Under the pieces are notes generated by a model. It was given only the letters and a program-made list of their open reading frames with translations. It did no database searches and was not told the origin of the DNA. A stretch of DNA of 64,000 bases from Glandiceps talaboti (Eukaryota; Hemichordata; Enteropneusta; Spengelidae): assembly GCF_964340395.1 (NCBI RefSeq), contig NC_135549.1, forward strand, positions 23,803,342 through 23,867,341, given 5' to 3'. Positions 9,460 through 19,989 of this stretch are shown here, in pieces. The translations under genes and the position numbers were made by a program. Position 1 is the first letter of the stretch. The number at the start of each line of letters is the position of its first letter.

Positions 9460-12202
9460 CTAGAAACGAGATTTAGTAGGAGGTAGTGGAAATTCATCAG
9501 CGATATTTCCAAGTGATTCATTTAACTTTGCATCCGGTTGTGATACATTCATAATGAACGTATCAGGTATAGATGTCTCAGATGTTTGTGGCATGACTTG
9601 GTCATAATACCTAGTTGTGCCCTGGTTATTACGGACATACGTAATAACTTCAATAGTGTTGTGCAAAGGGTTTAAGGCTGGTACATTGCTAGCTGCCCGC
9701 GGTTTAAAACAACATCTACAAGCCTTAATACACAGTGTCGAACACTTATAAATGACAAATCCAATAGCTATCAAGGTGATAACTATAATGACATCATATA
9801 AATGTGGTGAAATGGGATGAAAAGCATTCACCAGAGTAGATGTGGGGTTACCGGTGGGTCCCCACAGCAATTCTTGACTATTCGCAGTACGAACAGTCAA
9901 GGCGGAGATTATTATTTTTTCGCTTCTTGGACTTTCATCTCTCTCACTTCACGTGGACAAACTGATCCTGAATTCTGTTGATCTGTGGGGTTGTTCAGTG
10001 CTAATGAGAGGATTACTCTGGATTACTTGCTTCAAGTTGTCCATGAGCTCTGATAGTATGTACTGTTTGCCTTTATGGGATTGTTGGAAAAGTTCCTTTG
10101 GCCCTTTCGAGTTCAACACATGCTTGTGATACTTAAGCTGTAGCAGAACTTCAGAACACTGCTTTTGTGCTGGAAGATCGACAGAAGTCCACACCGAATC
10201 GAGCCTGTTGGACAAATCCACTTTCCTGGTGTATACTTTATCCTCAGCTTTCTCTTTTTCTTCTTGCTTTTTCTTCAGGATTGCTAGCTTCCTTTCTTGA
10301 AGTGACCCCATTCAACAATGCATGCATGATCATCTCGAGGGTGTGTGCGGTAATGGAATCGAAATCTGGATTGTTGGTTTCTGCCATCAACTTGTGATAC
10401 AATTTTTTTCTGTGGACTAGTGCTACAGTGGATCTTTGACCCGTTTTCAAATTTTCAGGGATTGATGCCCAGATTCTCCACCAGTGTTATGTTCTGGGGT
10501 AGCTTATATATAACGTTTCATCATCAACCGGGAATATATATCATGTGCATTTATAGGTCTAGCCCTCAAAATCGCAAGAGTGAAAGAAAGCTGGCAAACC
10601 CTAAGAAATAAGTATATCAAAGTTACAATGGGGATAACGTTAACGATGACACTAACATATCTCTGAATATCGAACCAATCAAACCATGGACACCCTCAAC
10701 TAAGGTACTGTCCTCATAATTACTAAATTCATCCAGAGGAGTTAAGTATAGTTCGGAATGGTTTCTCAGCACTTTTGAAACTCTATTTTAATTCCAATTT
10801 CAATTTATTGTCCCTAAATAAAGACTTATTCCAACTTTCTGTGAACAACTTAATCTTTGGTAGTTGCATAGTTAAAGTGTCATTGAAAGTATAGTTGAAT
10901 AGTGACGCATCAAAGTTGTTCCTATACAATGTAGACAAAACTGGAACATTTGAAATTTATGTTCATACTGAATAGTCATATTGGGTTGGCAATTAACATC
11001 TAGCGATTCAAAGTAATAAAACCTGGACATTAAAATGCATCCACAAGGAATGTGTATTACGCAAAAACTACACTTAAGCAACCTGTTGAATCCCTTTATC
11101 ACATGAAATAAACCAACTTAAGGTATATCCCCTTGAATAAGAACCCAAGAATTCTTTAACATACCAGCCTGTGTAGAAACATTGCTATTAATAAGTATAC
11201 TGGGATCACTACAGTGTATGGTCTAATATTACATGTTGTTGTCTATTAAAAACTGCATGAGCACAAAAAGGGTACAGGTCTTTCAAAACAGAAACTGGCT
11301 GAGAACAAGTAAAGAGAGCAGAGCCCTGACGATGTACTCAAAAGAGTCAATCGACATCTCAAAAAATAAATCACTATTTTTGTGGAAACCAAAATAGTCA
11401 GGCAAGTTATTCAAAATTGTAGTAGATTGAGCCAAAAAACTGATATTATCAGATTTCTTGTATTGAGCAGTGCTGAAACTCGGCATGGGTATGTGTATGA
11501 CTTTGTACAAATCAAAAAAGCATAGAGTCTCTAGTAAGTGGCTCTGGTACAGAAATAAAAATATGTTTATGAGACTTATAAAATGTTACCTCCTTTTGTC
11601 GATAATAAAATGCTGCATCCAAATGTGCAATATCATAATGAGGAAAATGCAACGATATAGTGTCATGTAAAGTTTACGATGTCTGCAACGTGCGAGAAGA
11701 CACCAAGTTTGCGCATGCGTTGTGTGTTGATGAGCGAATGTACACCTGTTAACTGTATTCTGCAAGTCTAACAAAAAATGAGAATGGTCCTCCGTTATGT
11801 CTCGTAGGAATTGAAATTGTTGAAACTTGTTGTTTCAAAGTTTGATTTTGCATGCATGTTGAAGTTCATCAGCCATTGCGTGTTTAATGGTACCTATGTT
11901 GTTAGTAATATCAGTCTTAAAAAGCATAGAAGCATTCACAGTTTTCCATATATTGTTAATACGGCGATCGGTCAATTTTAGAAATGATGCATACCAACAG
12001 TGTGACTCGACATATGGTGTTCAATTGCTTGTACGTGTGTAGCCAGCATTGCAACATCCTTCGTAGTAGCAGTACCAAATAAAGTTTCCGAAATATGTGG
12101 AATCAGTGGCAAAACCGCAGAACATTTCTTTTGATTTAAAGTGTCCAATTCACCCGGTGGGATACGATGTTTCAGTGTAGTCATGGTGTCGATTTCGAAC
12201 AT
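9460..12202 (-). pseudogene. envelope-like glycoprotein relic of an endogenous LTR retroelement
   Basis: Scattered minus-strand frames read like pieces of one class-I fusion glycoprotein. Near 12.1 kb a LPLIPHISETLFGTAT segment resembles the region after the cleavage site in errantivirus/baculovirus-F-like proteins and is followed by heptad-like helices to about 11.6 kb. Cys-rich ectodomain sequence lies near 11.0 kb. A membrane helix (VIIVITLIAIGFVIYKC) with a Cys-rich juxtamembrane segment and a tail of about 70 residues lies at 9.8-9.46 kb. Frames are broken by stops and shifts and by an insertion at about 10.5-9.95 kb. It lies directly upstream of the polypurine tract and 3' LTR, the normal place for env. 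The relic is non-functional; the family call is by eye. Confidence 0.5.
9949..10600 (-). mobile_element. nested LTR end + primer-binding site + gag-start fragment
   Basis: On the minus strand an LTR-like end (AGCTACCCCAGAACATAACA, finishing at 10485) is followed by CTGGTGGAGAATC, the same junction and primer-binding-site-like string found after the LTR at 16697. A start codon at 10387 (MAETNN) opens a Gag-like frame, also paralleled by MAET at 16622. After one frameshift it continues as a Lys/Glu-rich helix (ILKKKQEEKEKAEDK) to 9949. The fragment sits between the ectodomain and membrane helix of the envelope-like relic, so it looks inserted there. The upper limit of the LTR part is uncertain. 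Confidence 0.5.
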
Positions 12203-13360
12203 TGTGTGTCTTAAAGTTTCATTTGCCTATGTAACCTGTCTGAGAAGGCACCACTCCAAGTAATAGTCACACCAGATATCTAATTCTAAGTCTAAAGAGC
12301 ATAGCAGAGCAGAATAAACCCACAAGGATACTTGGCTCACCTTAGATTCATTTATCTATGGTACTGCGAAGGTCAGTGTCCATCTTGACGGCGACGCTTC
12401 TAATATGCAAATTCATTGAAAAATCTCTCCACAATCATGCTGTTCTACATTGTCAAACTGAAAAAAATGGACGTTTATGAAATGGGGAATACAATGGTCT
12501 AACCGATGCCGTAAGATAACACAAATCATAAATGCATGTATGAGGAATGATCAGTGATTGCATATGTGAGTGAAATGAATCCTTGGTGACGTCGCTGCAC
12601 ATGATAGATGCAATCATGCGCATCCTCATCCGTGAGGGGAACGGTAATATATGATAGTGATCATGGTATACCTTTACCCTGTCCAGATATTTGATTTCAT
12701 AATTCAGCATTCTCATTTTTGAGGACAGCATTTTCCTCTTGAAGAACTTTAAACTTTTCTTGAATAACTGCCATCTTCTAGCTCTTTGCACTATCTAATC
12801 TGTGAATATATGCATGACAAACCTCAAAAGCACACTTTTTGAAAGGTCATTTTTCACAGTTTCTTTCATGACGTAATCTTGGTCGTTGAATGCAATATTG
12901 TTTACATCTTCTCAGTGCTTTCTCTTCAGACAATGCATTCATCAAGTGCCTCTTCAAATGCACAACACAAGAACTGCACTTTTTTTTTCTTAATTGTACA
13001 TGTAGATACGGATTGGGTTTGTCTTCCCATTGCTCTTTTCACCCTTGAAGGGGGTGAGGGTGGAACCATCATATTGGGTTCAGCATCGTCGTCAACATTT
13101 GTTGATTCAGATTGGTTCATATTAATTCTTTTTATCACTCAAGAACGGAGGAAGCAAGTTTGGAAAATTGTTAAGGGTATCATGACGGAACAGCCCTTTT
13201 AAAAAGTTGGACCTCACTTCCTCACATTGTTATCAAGAGATTAATAAATTCAAATATTTGAAGGGATTAAAAACTACTGACAAGGAACTGTTAATAATGT
13301 CAACAGATGCTTGTCTACTGGTACTACTTTTGAAGGTTGTTGGAGGTGGATGTGTAGTTG
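12203..13360. other. no gene recognised
   Basis: Short open frames occur on both strands, but none has a recognisable motif and none continues into its neighbours. A pol region would be expected upstream of the envelope relic; I do not see RT, RNase H or integrase motifs here. Confidence 0.4.
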
Positions 13361-14766
13361 TTAAAACCATGGAGGTATAAAACCATGGAGGTATAAAAAA
13401 TACCTCCATGTTAAAACTAAAACCTGAGATTGAAAACAGCTAGTTAAAGTAATAGATGTGTAGTAAAATGTGAGTGATTTGTCAATGACACATTGAATAA
13501 ATTCTTTCATAGACAAAAGATACAATGGTTGGTTGCTGTTTTTTCTCAATGATGCTAGGACAGACCTATCCCTTTGTACTATTTCTGTAACTATGTTGTC
13601 TCTATAGACATCTGTATTAACTTGATGATATGCATTTCGTATGGCTAAAGTATGTCCTAAGGCTTCAATTATAAAGTCCTGCCACTTACTATTTAGATCA
13701 ACATTGAAAAGAGGTTCACTTTGACTATCTGGCTGTATTCTTTCATAAATGATGATGTAATCACAGAAACTTTGTGGGGTTGTGCTTCCGTAGGTCACAT
13801 TTGTGTCATTGCATTGTATTGGTGGGTGTTCATTTGAATATAGTGTTGAGATGTAATGCCCACTGCGGGCAGTTTGTCCCATATGTGACACTGTTGATCG
13901 TAAGGAATATTTGTAATGGTTGCATATGCTGGTTGTGTTCTCAGTCAGTATGGAAATATCAAGCATGTCTTCCAATTTTACTCTGTTTGAAATTTTTGAT
14001 ATTCTTTTGGTAGTTTTGTTCCATTTGTGCCTTCTTACTAATAGTACGAAAATACTAATAGTACGAAAATACTTGCACTTAACTTGAGAAAACTCTGTGA
14101 TGTAAATATAGATGGTGTATTTTGGCATTCTTCACTTTCACATAACATATCAATCTCTTCTTGTTCAAAGAAACGATGAAGTAGGTCTTGCAGTGAAAAC
14201 TGATCGTTTTTGCTAGTATGATTTGGAAAATGGATCTGGAGATAGCTTAATATTTCTTCACTGACTGTTTGATGTCCACATTTGGTACATGTCCTTACAC
14301 ACTTTATCGTAATATTTGTATCAACACCTATCTGCTTGAGGAATTTATCAACAACGCGAATGTGATACTCGTGTGAATCATTTTGTCGTCCATAATTAAA
14401 GCTGGCCATCTTGCAGGTAGTAAGCAGGACATTTTCTATCTTTCTTTGTGTAAGGAATTTATGATGTGAATTTGTATCAAGCATTTCATGGAATAGATAT
14501 CTTAAATTTTCAAATGCCTGTGCTTCCGTGTGCGATAAATCATGTGCTGTTGAAATATGTTCAGACAGGCTGATGGCTTTCTTAACTTCTAAACAGTGGA
14601 AAATACTTTGATTAACTGCATTGAACCAACAGTTATTGTCTAAATTTTCTAATCCCATAATTTCTATCTCTTGAAACATTTGATGAGAGGACTTTTGGTC
14701 TTTCACAATATAAACTATTCCTTGCTTAATTTCATCTGGTGTGTTTTGCCACTCATTACTTATATC
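13361..14766 (-). pseudogene. ubiquitin-specific protease (USP/UCH) domain, broken by a 17-bp duplication
   Basis: Would remove ubiquitin from substrates. The first part (to 14038) has the Cys box GLENLDNNCWFNAVNQS with the nucleophile Cys, and zinc-finger-like CTKCGH and CESEEC pairs in the fingers region. The second part, in another frame from 14128, has the His box ARSGHYISTLY and a closing YIIIYER. A spacing of about 230 residues between boxes is short but within the range of compact USPs. The shift is caused by a direct 17-bp tandem duplication (ACTAATAGTACGAAAAT twice, 14037-14070); with a single copy the two frames are collinear. A stop precedes the domain at about 14785. The position inside an LTR element and the link with the 14893-15504 segment suggest mobile-element cargo. 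Confidence 0.75.
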
Positions 14767-14892
14767 TCGACTATACTAGGTAGGTTGAACGCATTGTTAC
14801 TTTTTTTGTAGAACTTGCCATCTGTTTAAAAGTAGTGAAAATCTGAATTTTTGCACTTTCACGTGTCTTTCTTGGGAAATAGTTTGATTGAC

Positions 14893-15504
14893 TTAAGTGG
14901 AGTTGTTTGATATGAAAAGTCTCTTGTGTTTTCTTTTCTTACTATCCCACTGTTCTCTGATTGTTTGTTGCAGTTTGCCATTTTTTTTGGCACATAGTAA
15001 TGCACTTGTAAATGAATTTTGTTGTCCTTTGATGTCATCATATAATTCTTTGATGAATTCATCTGTCCTCAGTAGTTTGACGCCGAGTTGGATATTTTTC
15101 AAAATCCCCATTCGCCGTTCACTGTGAGCGATTGTTCTTGACTCATCCCTTCTGATGTACGTGTATCTTTCCTTGGAATTGCTGTCTATATCTCTATCTA
15201 TCTTGTGATGTCGTCTAAGATCTCCAAGCAACAAGCCTGACCATAGTGGACATGTTGGTAAGAAATACTGAAACATAGCTTCAGCGAATTTGGGTGAATA
15301 GCATATATTTCGCGATGGTGGTGTAAACTGATGTCTTTCTTCCTTATCAACAGCCATTCTACATTTTTCCTTGATGATATTGAAATGAGTTTTGAATTTT
15401 GAAGTACGTGTAGTAAAAAAATCATCCTCTGTTTGATTTCTCGAATCACATATTTCATCAGTGTCAGTTTGGTTGAGTTCACTCAAATCAACACAGAACT
15501 TCAC
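14893..15504 (-). pseudogene. unrecognised segment upstream of the USP domain
   Basis: A 203-codon frame with coherent protein content: YFLPTCPLWSGLLLGDLRRH, then ESRTIAHSERRMGILKN, then FIKELYDDIKGQQNSF and a basic C-terminus. Strings of this kind (CPLW.G..LGD followed by a short E-x-x-x-x-x-K helix) occur, as I recall, in invertebrate proteins with transposase-like features, but I cannot name the family. It ends about 120 bases before the USP frame opens and has the same orientation, so both are probably parts of one protein. The frame downstream of 14893 is shifted. No catalytic triad can be assigned. Confidence 0.4.
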
Positions 15505-16264
15505 TGTAGCCTGGCCAAATTGGTCAATTTGCCTAATTTTAGTTTCAATGTTTTTTGCAAATGTCTTTTAATAATGGAGTTTGGTTTTTGCTATATAGGA
15601 TGATAGCAATTTGCTTAACAATGTTTCTAAATTCACTAAAATATTTGGAATTTAAATGTAGACTGAAACAGTACACCATTGATGTCATTGCACTGTTATC
15701 TTTAAAATCTTTATCTTGACCAATATGACTAGCTACAGTGAGTTCATAATAGTAGACTCTACCACTGGTAATTGTCGATTTAATACAACCACCTGTTGCA
15801 TCCCAGAATACAGGTACTTTTTTGCGGAGGTCATGCCAAAAACGAATACCAGATTCAGTAAAACATATGGAGAGGAGGCTGAGTCATACCAAGCCGCAAG
15901 ACTTTGTTTACTCACTGCAGACATATCTTTTGCAAAAGACCATCTGCACGGCTATATGGTCTGATTACTGTGGACAATACTTGCCTTAATTCTTCAACAG
16001 TCTTGAGAAGACAGAGTTCTATAATTAGAACTCAAAACATTGTGGTATAGTCGACATTTGCCAAACTTCCTACTTCATGTAATGCTGGCCATGGCAGCCA
16101 TGTTGGCAGCGATGTTCAGATGTTTACATTGCATGTAAAACATGAACTATGAGAGGCTAGTATTGATTGGTCAGACTCACATTACGGGTAGATACGCGGA
16201 TATAGTAGCTCTTCCACCAGAGATTTTTGTTGCGTCAGCCGGAGGAAAAATGCTCTTTCTTGCG

Positions 16265-16622
16265 AGAATCATGTTGGCTGACAAGACTTGCCATAGATGG
16301 CGATGATGTATGACTATGTCAAAAAGAAGCCGAAAAGATGAAGTTTCTGTTCATTTGTGTAGCCTTTCAAAGCGACCTAGTTTTCAAACTTATGTAATCA
16401 TCTAGTAGGAATTTGGTCATGTTTACCAGTGAACTTCTCCGGTAAAACTTCTTGGGCTACCATTAAATTCGTTATTCTAGTCTCAAGACGAGCCATGTCA
16501 TCATCATCTTGTTCAGGTTGATTAGCATTACCATTTTCAGACTGTTGTCCAGTTTGTGGCTATTGGGTTAGTACTGGTGGTTGTGGTAGTGGCAGTGCTA
16601 ATTGAATGTCTGTTTCTGCCAT
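16265..16622 (-). pseudogene. gag relic of LTR retrotransposon
   Basis: A start codon at 16622, 58 bases after the primer-binding site, opens MAETDIQLALPLPQPP. The same frame continues with several nonsense codons but keeps Gag-like content: an acidic helix, EKFTGKHDQ, then KGYTNEQKLHLFGFF, a pattern seen at the start of Gypsy-type capsid domains. Stops within 360 bases show that it is dead. No protease or pol follows; the USP-bearing segment begins instead. Confidence 0.6.
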
Positions 16623-16679
16623 CTTAGGTTATCTCATCATCAAAATCCATCCAGAGGGTAAAATCATACGTTGACAAAT

Positions 16680-16696
16680 CAGGGATTCTCCACCAG
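16680..16696 (-). other. primer-binding-site-like sequence
   Basis: Directly after the LTR end the minus strand reads C-TGGTGGAGAATCCCTG. A TGG start one base from the LTR is typical of tRNA primer binding. The same TGGTGGAGAATC recurs at about 10472-10483 after another LTR-like end. I have not matched it to a particular tRNA. Confidence 0.6.
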
Positions 16697-17380
16697 TGTT
16701 ACATTCTAGGGTTGCTTAGTGTCATGTTTTATGTTTTAGGTATAGTTGTGGGAAGATCTGCAGAACGTAAACGATTCTCCACTCTAACTATCTTTCTAGG
16801 GTGCCATGATCTAACAAGCTTGCCAAAGTTAGGAATTAGCCACACAGGTATCATCACTCAAACGCACGCTCTTATGCTCAGGCAGAGAGAGACACCTTGC
16901 ACCAACAGATGAGATGTTATCAAAATCTAAGCGTAAACTTTATTTCTTCATGTCCCTAACATATAAGTTCTAGTTGTCACCTTGAAATCTTGGTGATGTC
17001 ATTATTGTAGATATAATTTGCTATAAATAAATGATCTCTCATGTAGATTCATTGTTCTAGAAGACACAGTGAACTTTGAGATCATGCCATATGTAAATTG
17101 TACATGTGTAAGACTAGTGTTGATCAGGCCATTAGAATTGTGAATTCGATAATTAACAAGTTATCTTGTTTACAAGTACTAATCTATGTTGTTTAACACT
17201 TGACAATCATTAGTTATAAAAATAAGAGCAATTAATCCAAGATTAGTAGAAAATCCAACATTTTAGTCGATTACGCCATTGTTAGCTCCTGTTTGTGAGT
17301 AAGTAGTACAAAGGTGAATTATATGTTAAATTTGGTAATATATGCCAAAATTCGAAATTTAATATTTCTGGATTATAACA
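16697..17380 (-). mobile_element. 5' LTR, 684 bp
   Basis: Begins TGTTATAATCC at 17380 and ends TGTAACA at 16697 (TG...CA). A primer-binding site and gag start follow immediately. Its first 110-150 bases match the 3' LTR at 8877, which is preceded by a polypurine tract. An AATAAA lies inside (about 16935-16945), plausible for the R region. The flank at 17381 onwards has no polypurine tract, as expected at a 5' LTR. Confidence 0.72.
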
Positions 17381-18506
17381 CATGTTGGTGTTCTCAGAAA
17401 GAAGAGGAAAGTCAATGATGTAAAGTAAAAAGAAAAGAGGACCTGAAATGGACCCCTGTGACACATCTACATTTGCATTAACTGGACAAGAATCATGATT
17501 ACATGATTAAATTCACAGTGTACGAGACAATATCTGGAATAGGTTCAACTTATGGATTGGTGTCCATTAATTTCATGAATATCATCTAGAGAGTTTTTCC
17601 ATCGTTATTTCATTCCTTTGAATGCTGGATATTCTTTATACACAGAGATACTCTTAACAAGATGAAGGAGTTTGGAATAAAAAAGTCAGCTTTTCAAAAC
17701 AAAACAAAATTGAGAATAATCACTATGGGGTTCTCTTCTCAACTTCAGTGCTGAATGTCACTCACCTGTATGATAATGACTGTACATGCATTTGTGAAGT
17801 TTACATGAACAATGTCTCCAGTTTGACAATATACCGGTAACTTCCATAACACCTATACCATTTCCTTCAATATATTAAATCAGTTTACTCTTGGCTCAGA
17901 ATGTGGGTTACTATACATATGTATGTGGGGGAAAAGAAAGCAAATGTTTTGTTAGACTACATATTTTGTAATTGTTATGGGTTAAGTTGCATACATTACA
18001 TGTCCAGTCTCCTTAATGTCAGCATATTTTATGTTTGAAAAACACTTTTGATGAGTACTATGGTGACTTCCTAAACACAGAAAAATTGCTTGATTTTGCT
18101 TGAGTATTGAGCATATGTATTCGTCATATTTATTCTGAATGAAATGTTATCAGTAGCCTACCTGTATACCAACTCGAAGAACTATCCCTACTACACTATT
18201 CTGCTATCCTACCCGACATTTTGATTTTTTTAATTTTTGTGTTGATTGGGTGTCAGTATAGAGAGGACTATGCACATATCAAAATGTCAGTTAGGATAGT
18301 GGAATACTATTGTAGCATTAGTGATTTATGTCTACAGACAGGCTACATTTTCACTTTTATCGCAGCTATTTTACATGACTTTCTCATAACATCTATCACT
18401 TTTAAATAACAATAATCAATGTCGAACAGATATTGCACACTTTTCTGTTTATTTCTTCTTTATTTTGTTGCACATTGAGATTGAGATCATTCACAAATGT
18501 TTTAAT
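17381..18506. other. no gene recognised
   Basis: AT-rich unique-looking sequence with only short open frames that carry no domain signal. Confidence 0.5.
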
Positions 18507-18877
18507 TTTACAATATTGTCTTTCATGGTTTTATTTGGGATGTAAGCATTTTCTGAAATGAGATGTGCATAGAGTACAATATTTGTTCTCAGAAAAGTAG
18601 AAAGAAGACAGTGTTTATTAGATGTAAATTTCAGTACACAATTAATTGGATGGTATACTGCACACCCCAACCAATTCATATATGACAGATATGTTAAGAA
18701 GTGAAGTATTTGTTTTTTCCACTAATATGTATAAGGATGTTTTAAGTTGGTACTCAGAGTTCCACACTTATATATAACAAAACTTTACAATGGGAAATGT
18801 GCATCACTGCACACTCCAATTCATATATGACAGCTATGTAAAGAAGTGAAGTATTTTTTTTCCACTAATAAAAGATT

Positions 18878-18961
<84 letters not shown>

Positions 18962-19071
18962 CTCGGTGAATATCAATCTGCTAAGACAGTGCTCTATACC
19001 GCAGTGGCAGAGCTTAATAGTTCAGAAAATGCTTACATCCCAAATAAAACCATGAAAGACAATATTGTAAA
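18507..19071. repeat. perfect 51-bp inverted repeat flanking a (TA)n tract
   Basis: Positions 18507-18557 and 19021-19071 are exact reverse complements over 51 bases. Between them is a direct repeat of about 70 bp (near 18657-18730 and 18808-18872, both containing ATTCATATATGACAG and AAGAAGTGAAGTATTT) and the (TA)n run at about 18880-18960. The exact match over 51 bases means the inversion is recent or maintained. Confidence 0.85.
18880..18960. repeat. (TA)n microsatellite, about 40 units
   Basis: Uninterrupted TA dinucleotides over about 80 bases. Able to extrude a cruciform and a likely site of breakage. Confidence 0.95.
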
Positions 19072-19284
19072 CTATATATATATATATAATTATATAATTA
19101 TAATCCCATGGCCCTGTATGCCTTAAGCATGAGAGGAAATTTCATATTCTTGTCTTTTAAAAAACAAACATTTATGAATTTTGAATGAAATTCGGTCTTT
19201 AATGAAACATGTCCTATTCTGTAATTTTTGTAAAATAACTTTATTTCTAAGGTTTTGACCTCACACAGGAGGTCTTCAGGATTT

Positions 19285-19985
19285 ATTTAAGGATCACAAG
19301 AGACCATGTAAAATCATATCTTTCATATGATTGCTGTAACCTTTTCAAGGTGATATCTTATGCAAGACTTTTTTTCGTTTGTATTGTGTATACTGTATAA
19401 CACATGCCAACAATGCATTTCTTTGGAATGACTCTTGTACCATTTTGTACTTGAAAGGTTTGTAATTATATGTCTATATTGTTCAATAAAATTGGTTATT
19501 TGGAGAGAGAAAGATTAACACAAGGATCAAAAGAGACATGTAAGATCATATCTTTCATACAATTTCTGTAACCTTTTCAGGGTGATATATTATGCAAGAC
19601 TAGATGTCTTTCTTTTCGTTTGTATTGTGTATACTGTATAACACATGCCAACAATGCATTTCTTTGTAATGACTCTTGTACCATTTTGTACTTGAAAGGT
19701 TTGTAATTATATGTCTATATTGTTCAATAAAATTGGTTATTTGGAGAGAGAAAGATTAACACAAGGATCAAAAGAGACATGTAAGATCATATCTTTCATA
19801 CAATTTCTGTAACCTTTTCAGGGTGATATATTATGCAAGACTAGATGTCTTTCTTTTCGTTTGTATTGTGTATACTGTAGAACACATGCCAACAATGCAT
19901 TTCTTTGTAATGACTCTTGTACCATTTTGTACTTGAAAGGTTTGTAATTATATGTCTATATTGTTCAATAAAATTGTTTATTTGA
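19285..19985. repeat. three tandem copies of a ~240-bp unit ending in AATAAA
   Basis: The GGATCA anchor recurs at 19291, 19524 and 19765, giving periods of 233 and 241. Each copy ends with TTGTTCAATAAAATTG, so each carries a poly(A) signal at its end on the plus strand. Copies two and three are nearly identical; copy one is more diverged and lacks AGATGTCTTTC. The unit could be a 3' UTR end or the tail of a retroposon. Confidence 0.85.
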
Positions 19986-19989
19986 ATGT

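Noticed and set aside
12453-13202. Frames of 70-112 codons on both strands
   Set aside because: No motif, no continuation and no repeat support; overlapping sense and antisense frames of equal quality.
18846-19055. Open frame with a (YI)n run
   Set aside because: Translation of the (TA)n microsatellite.
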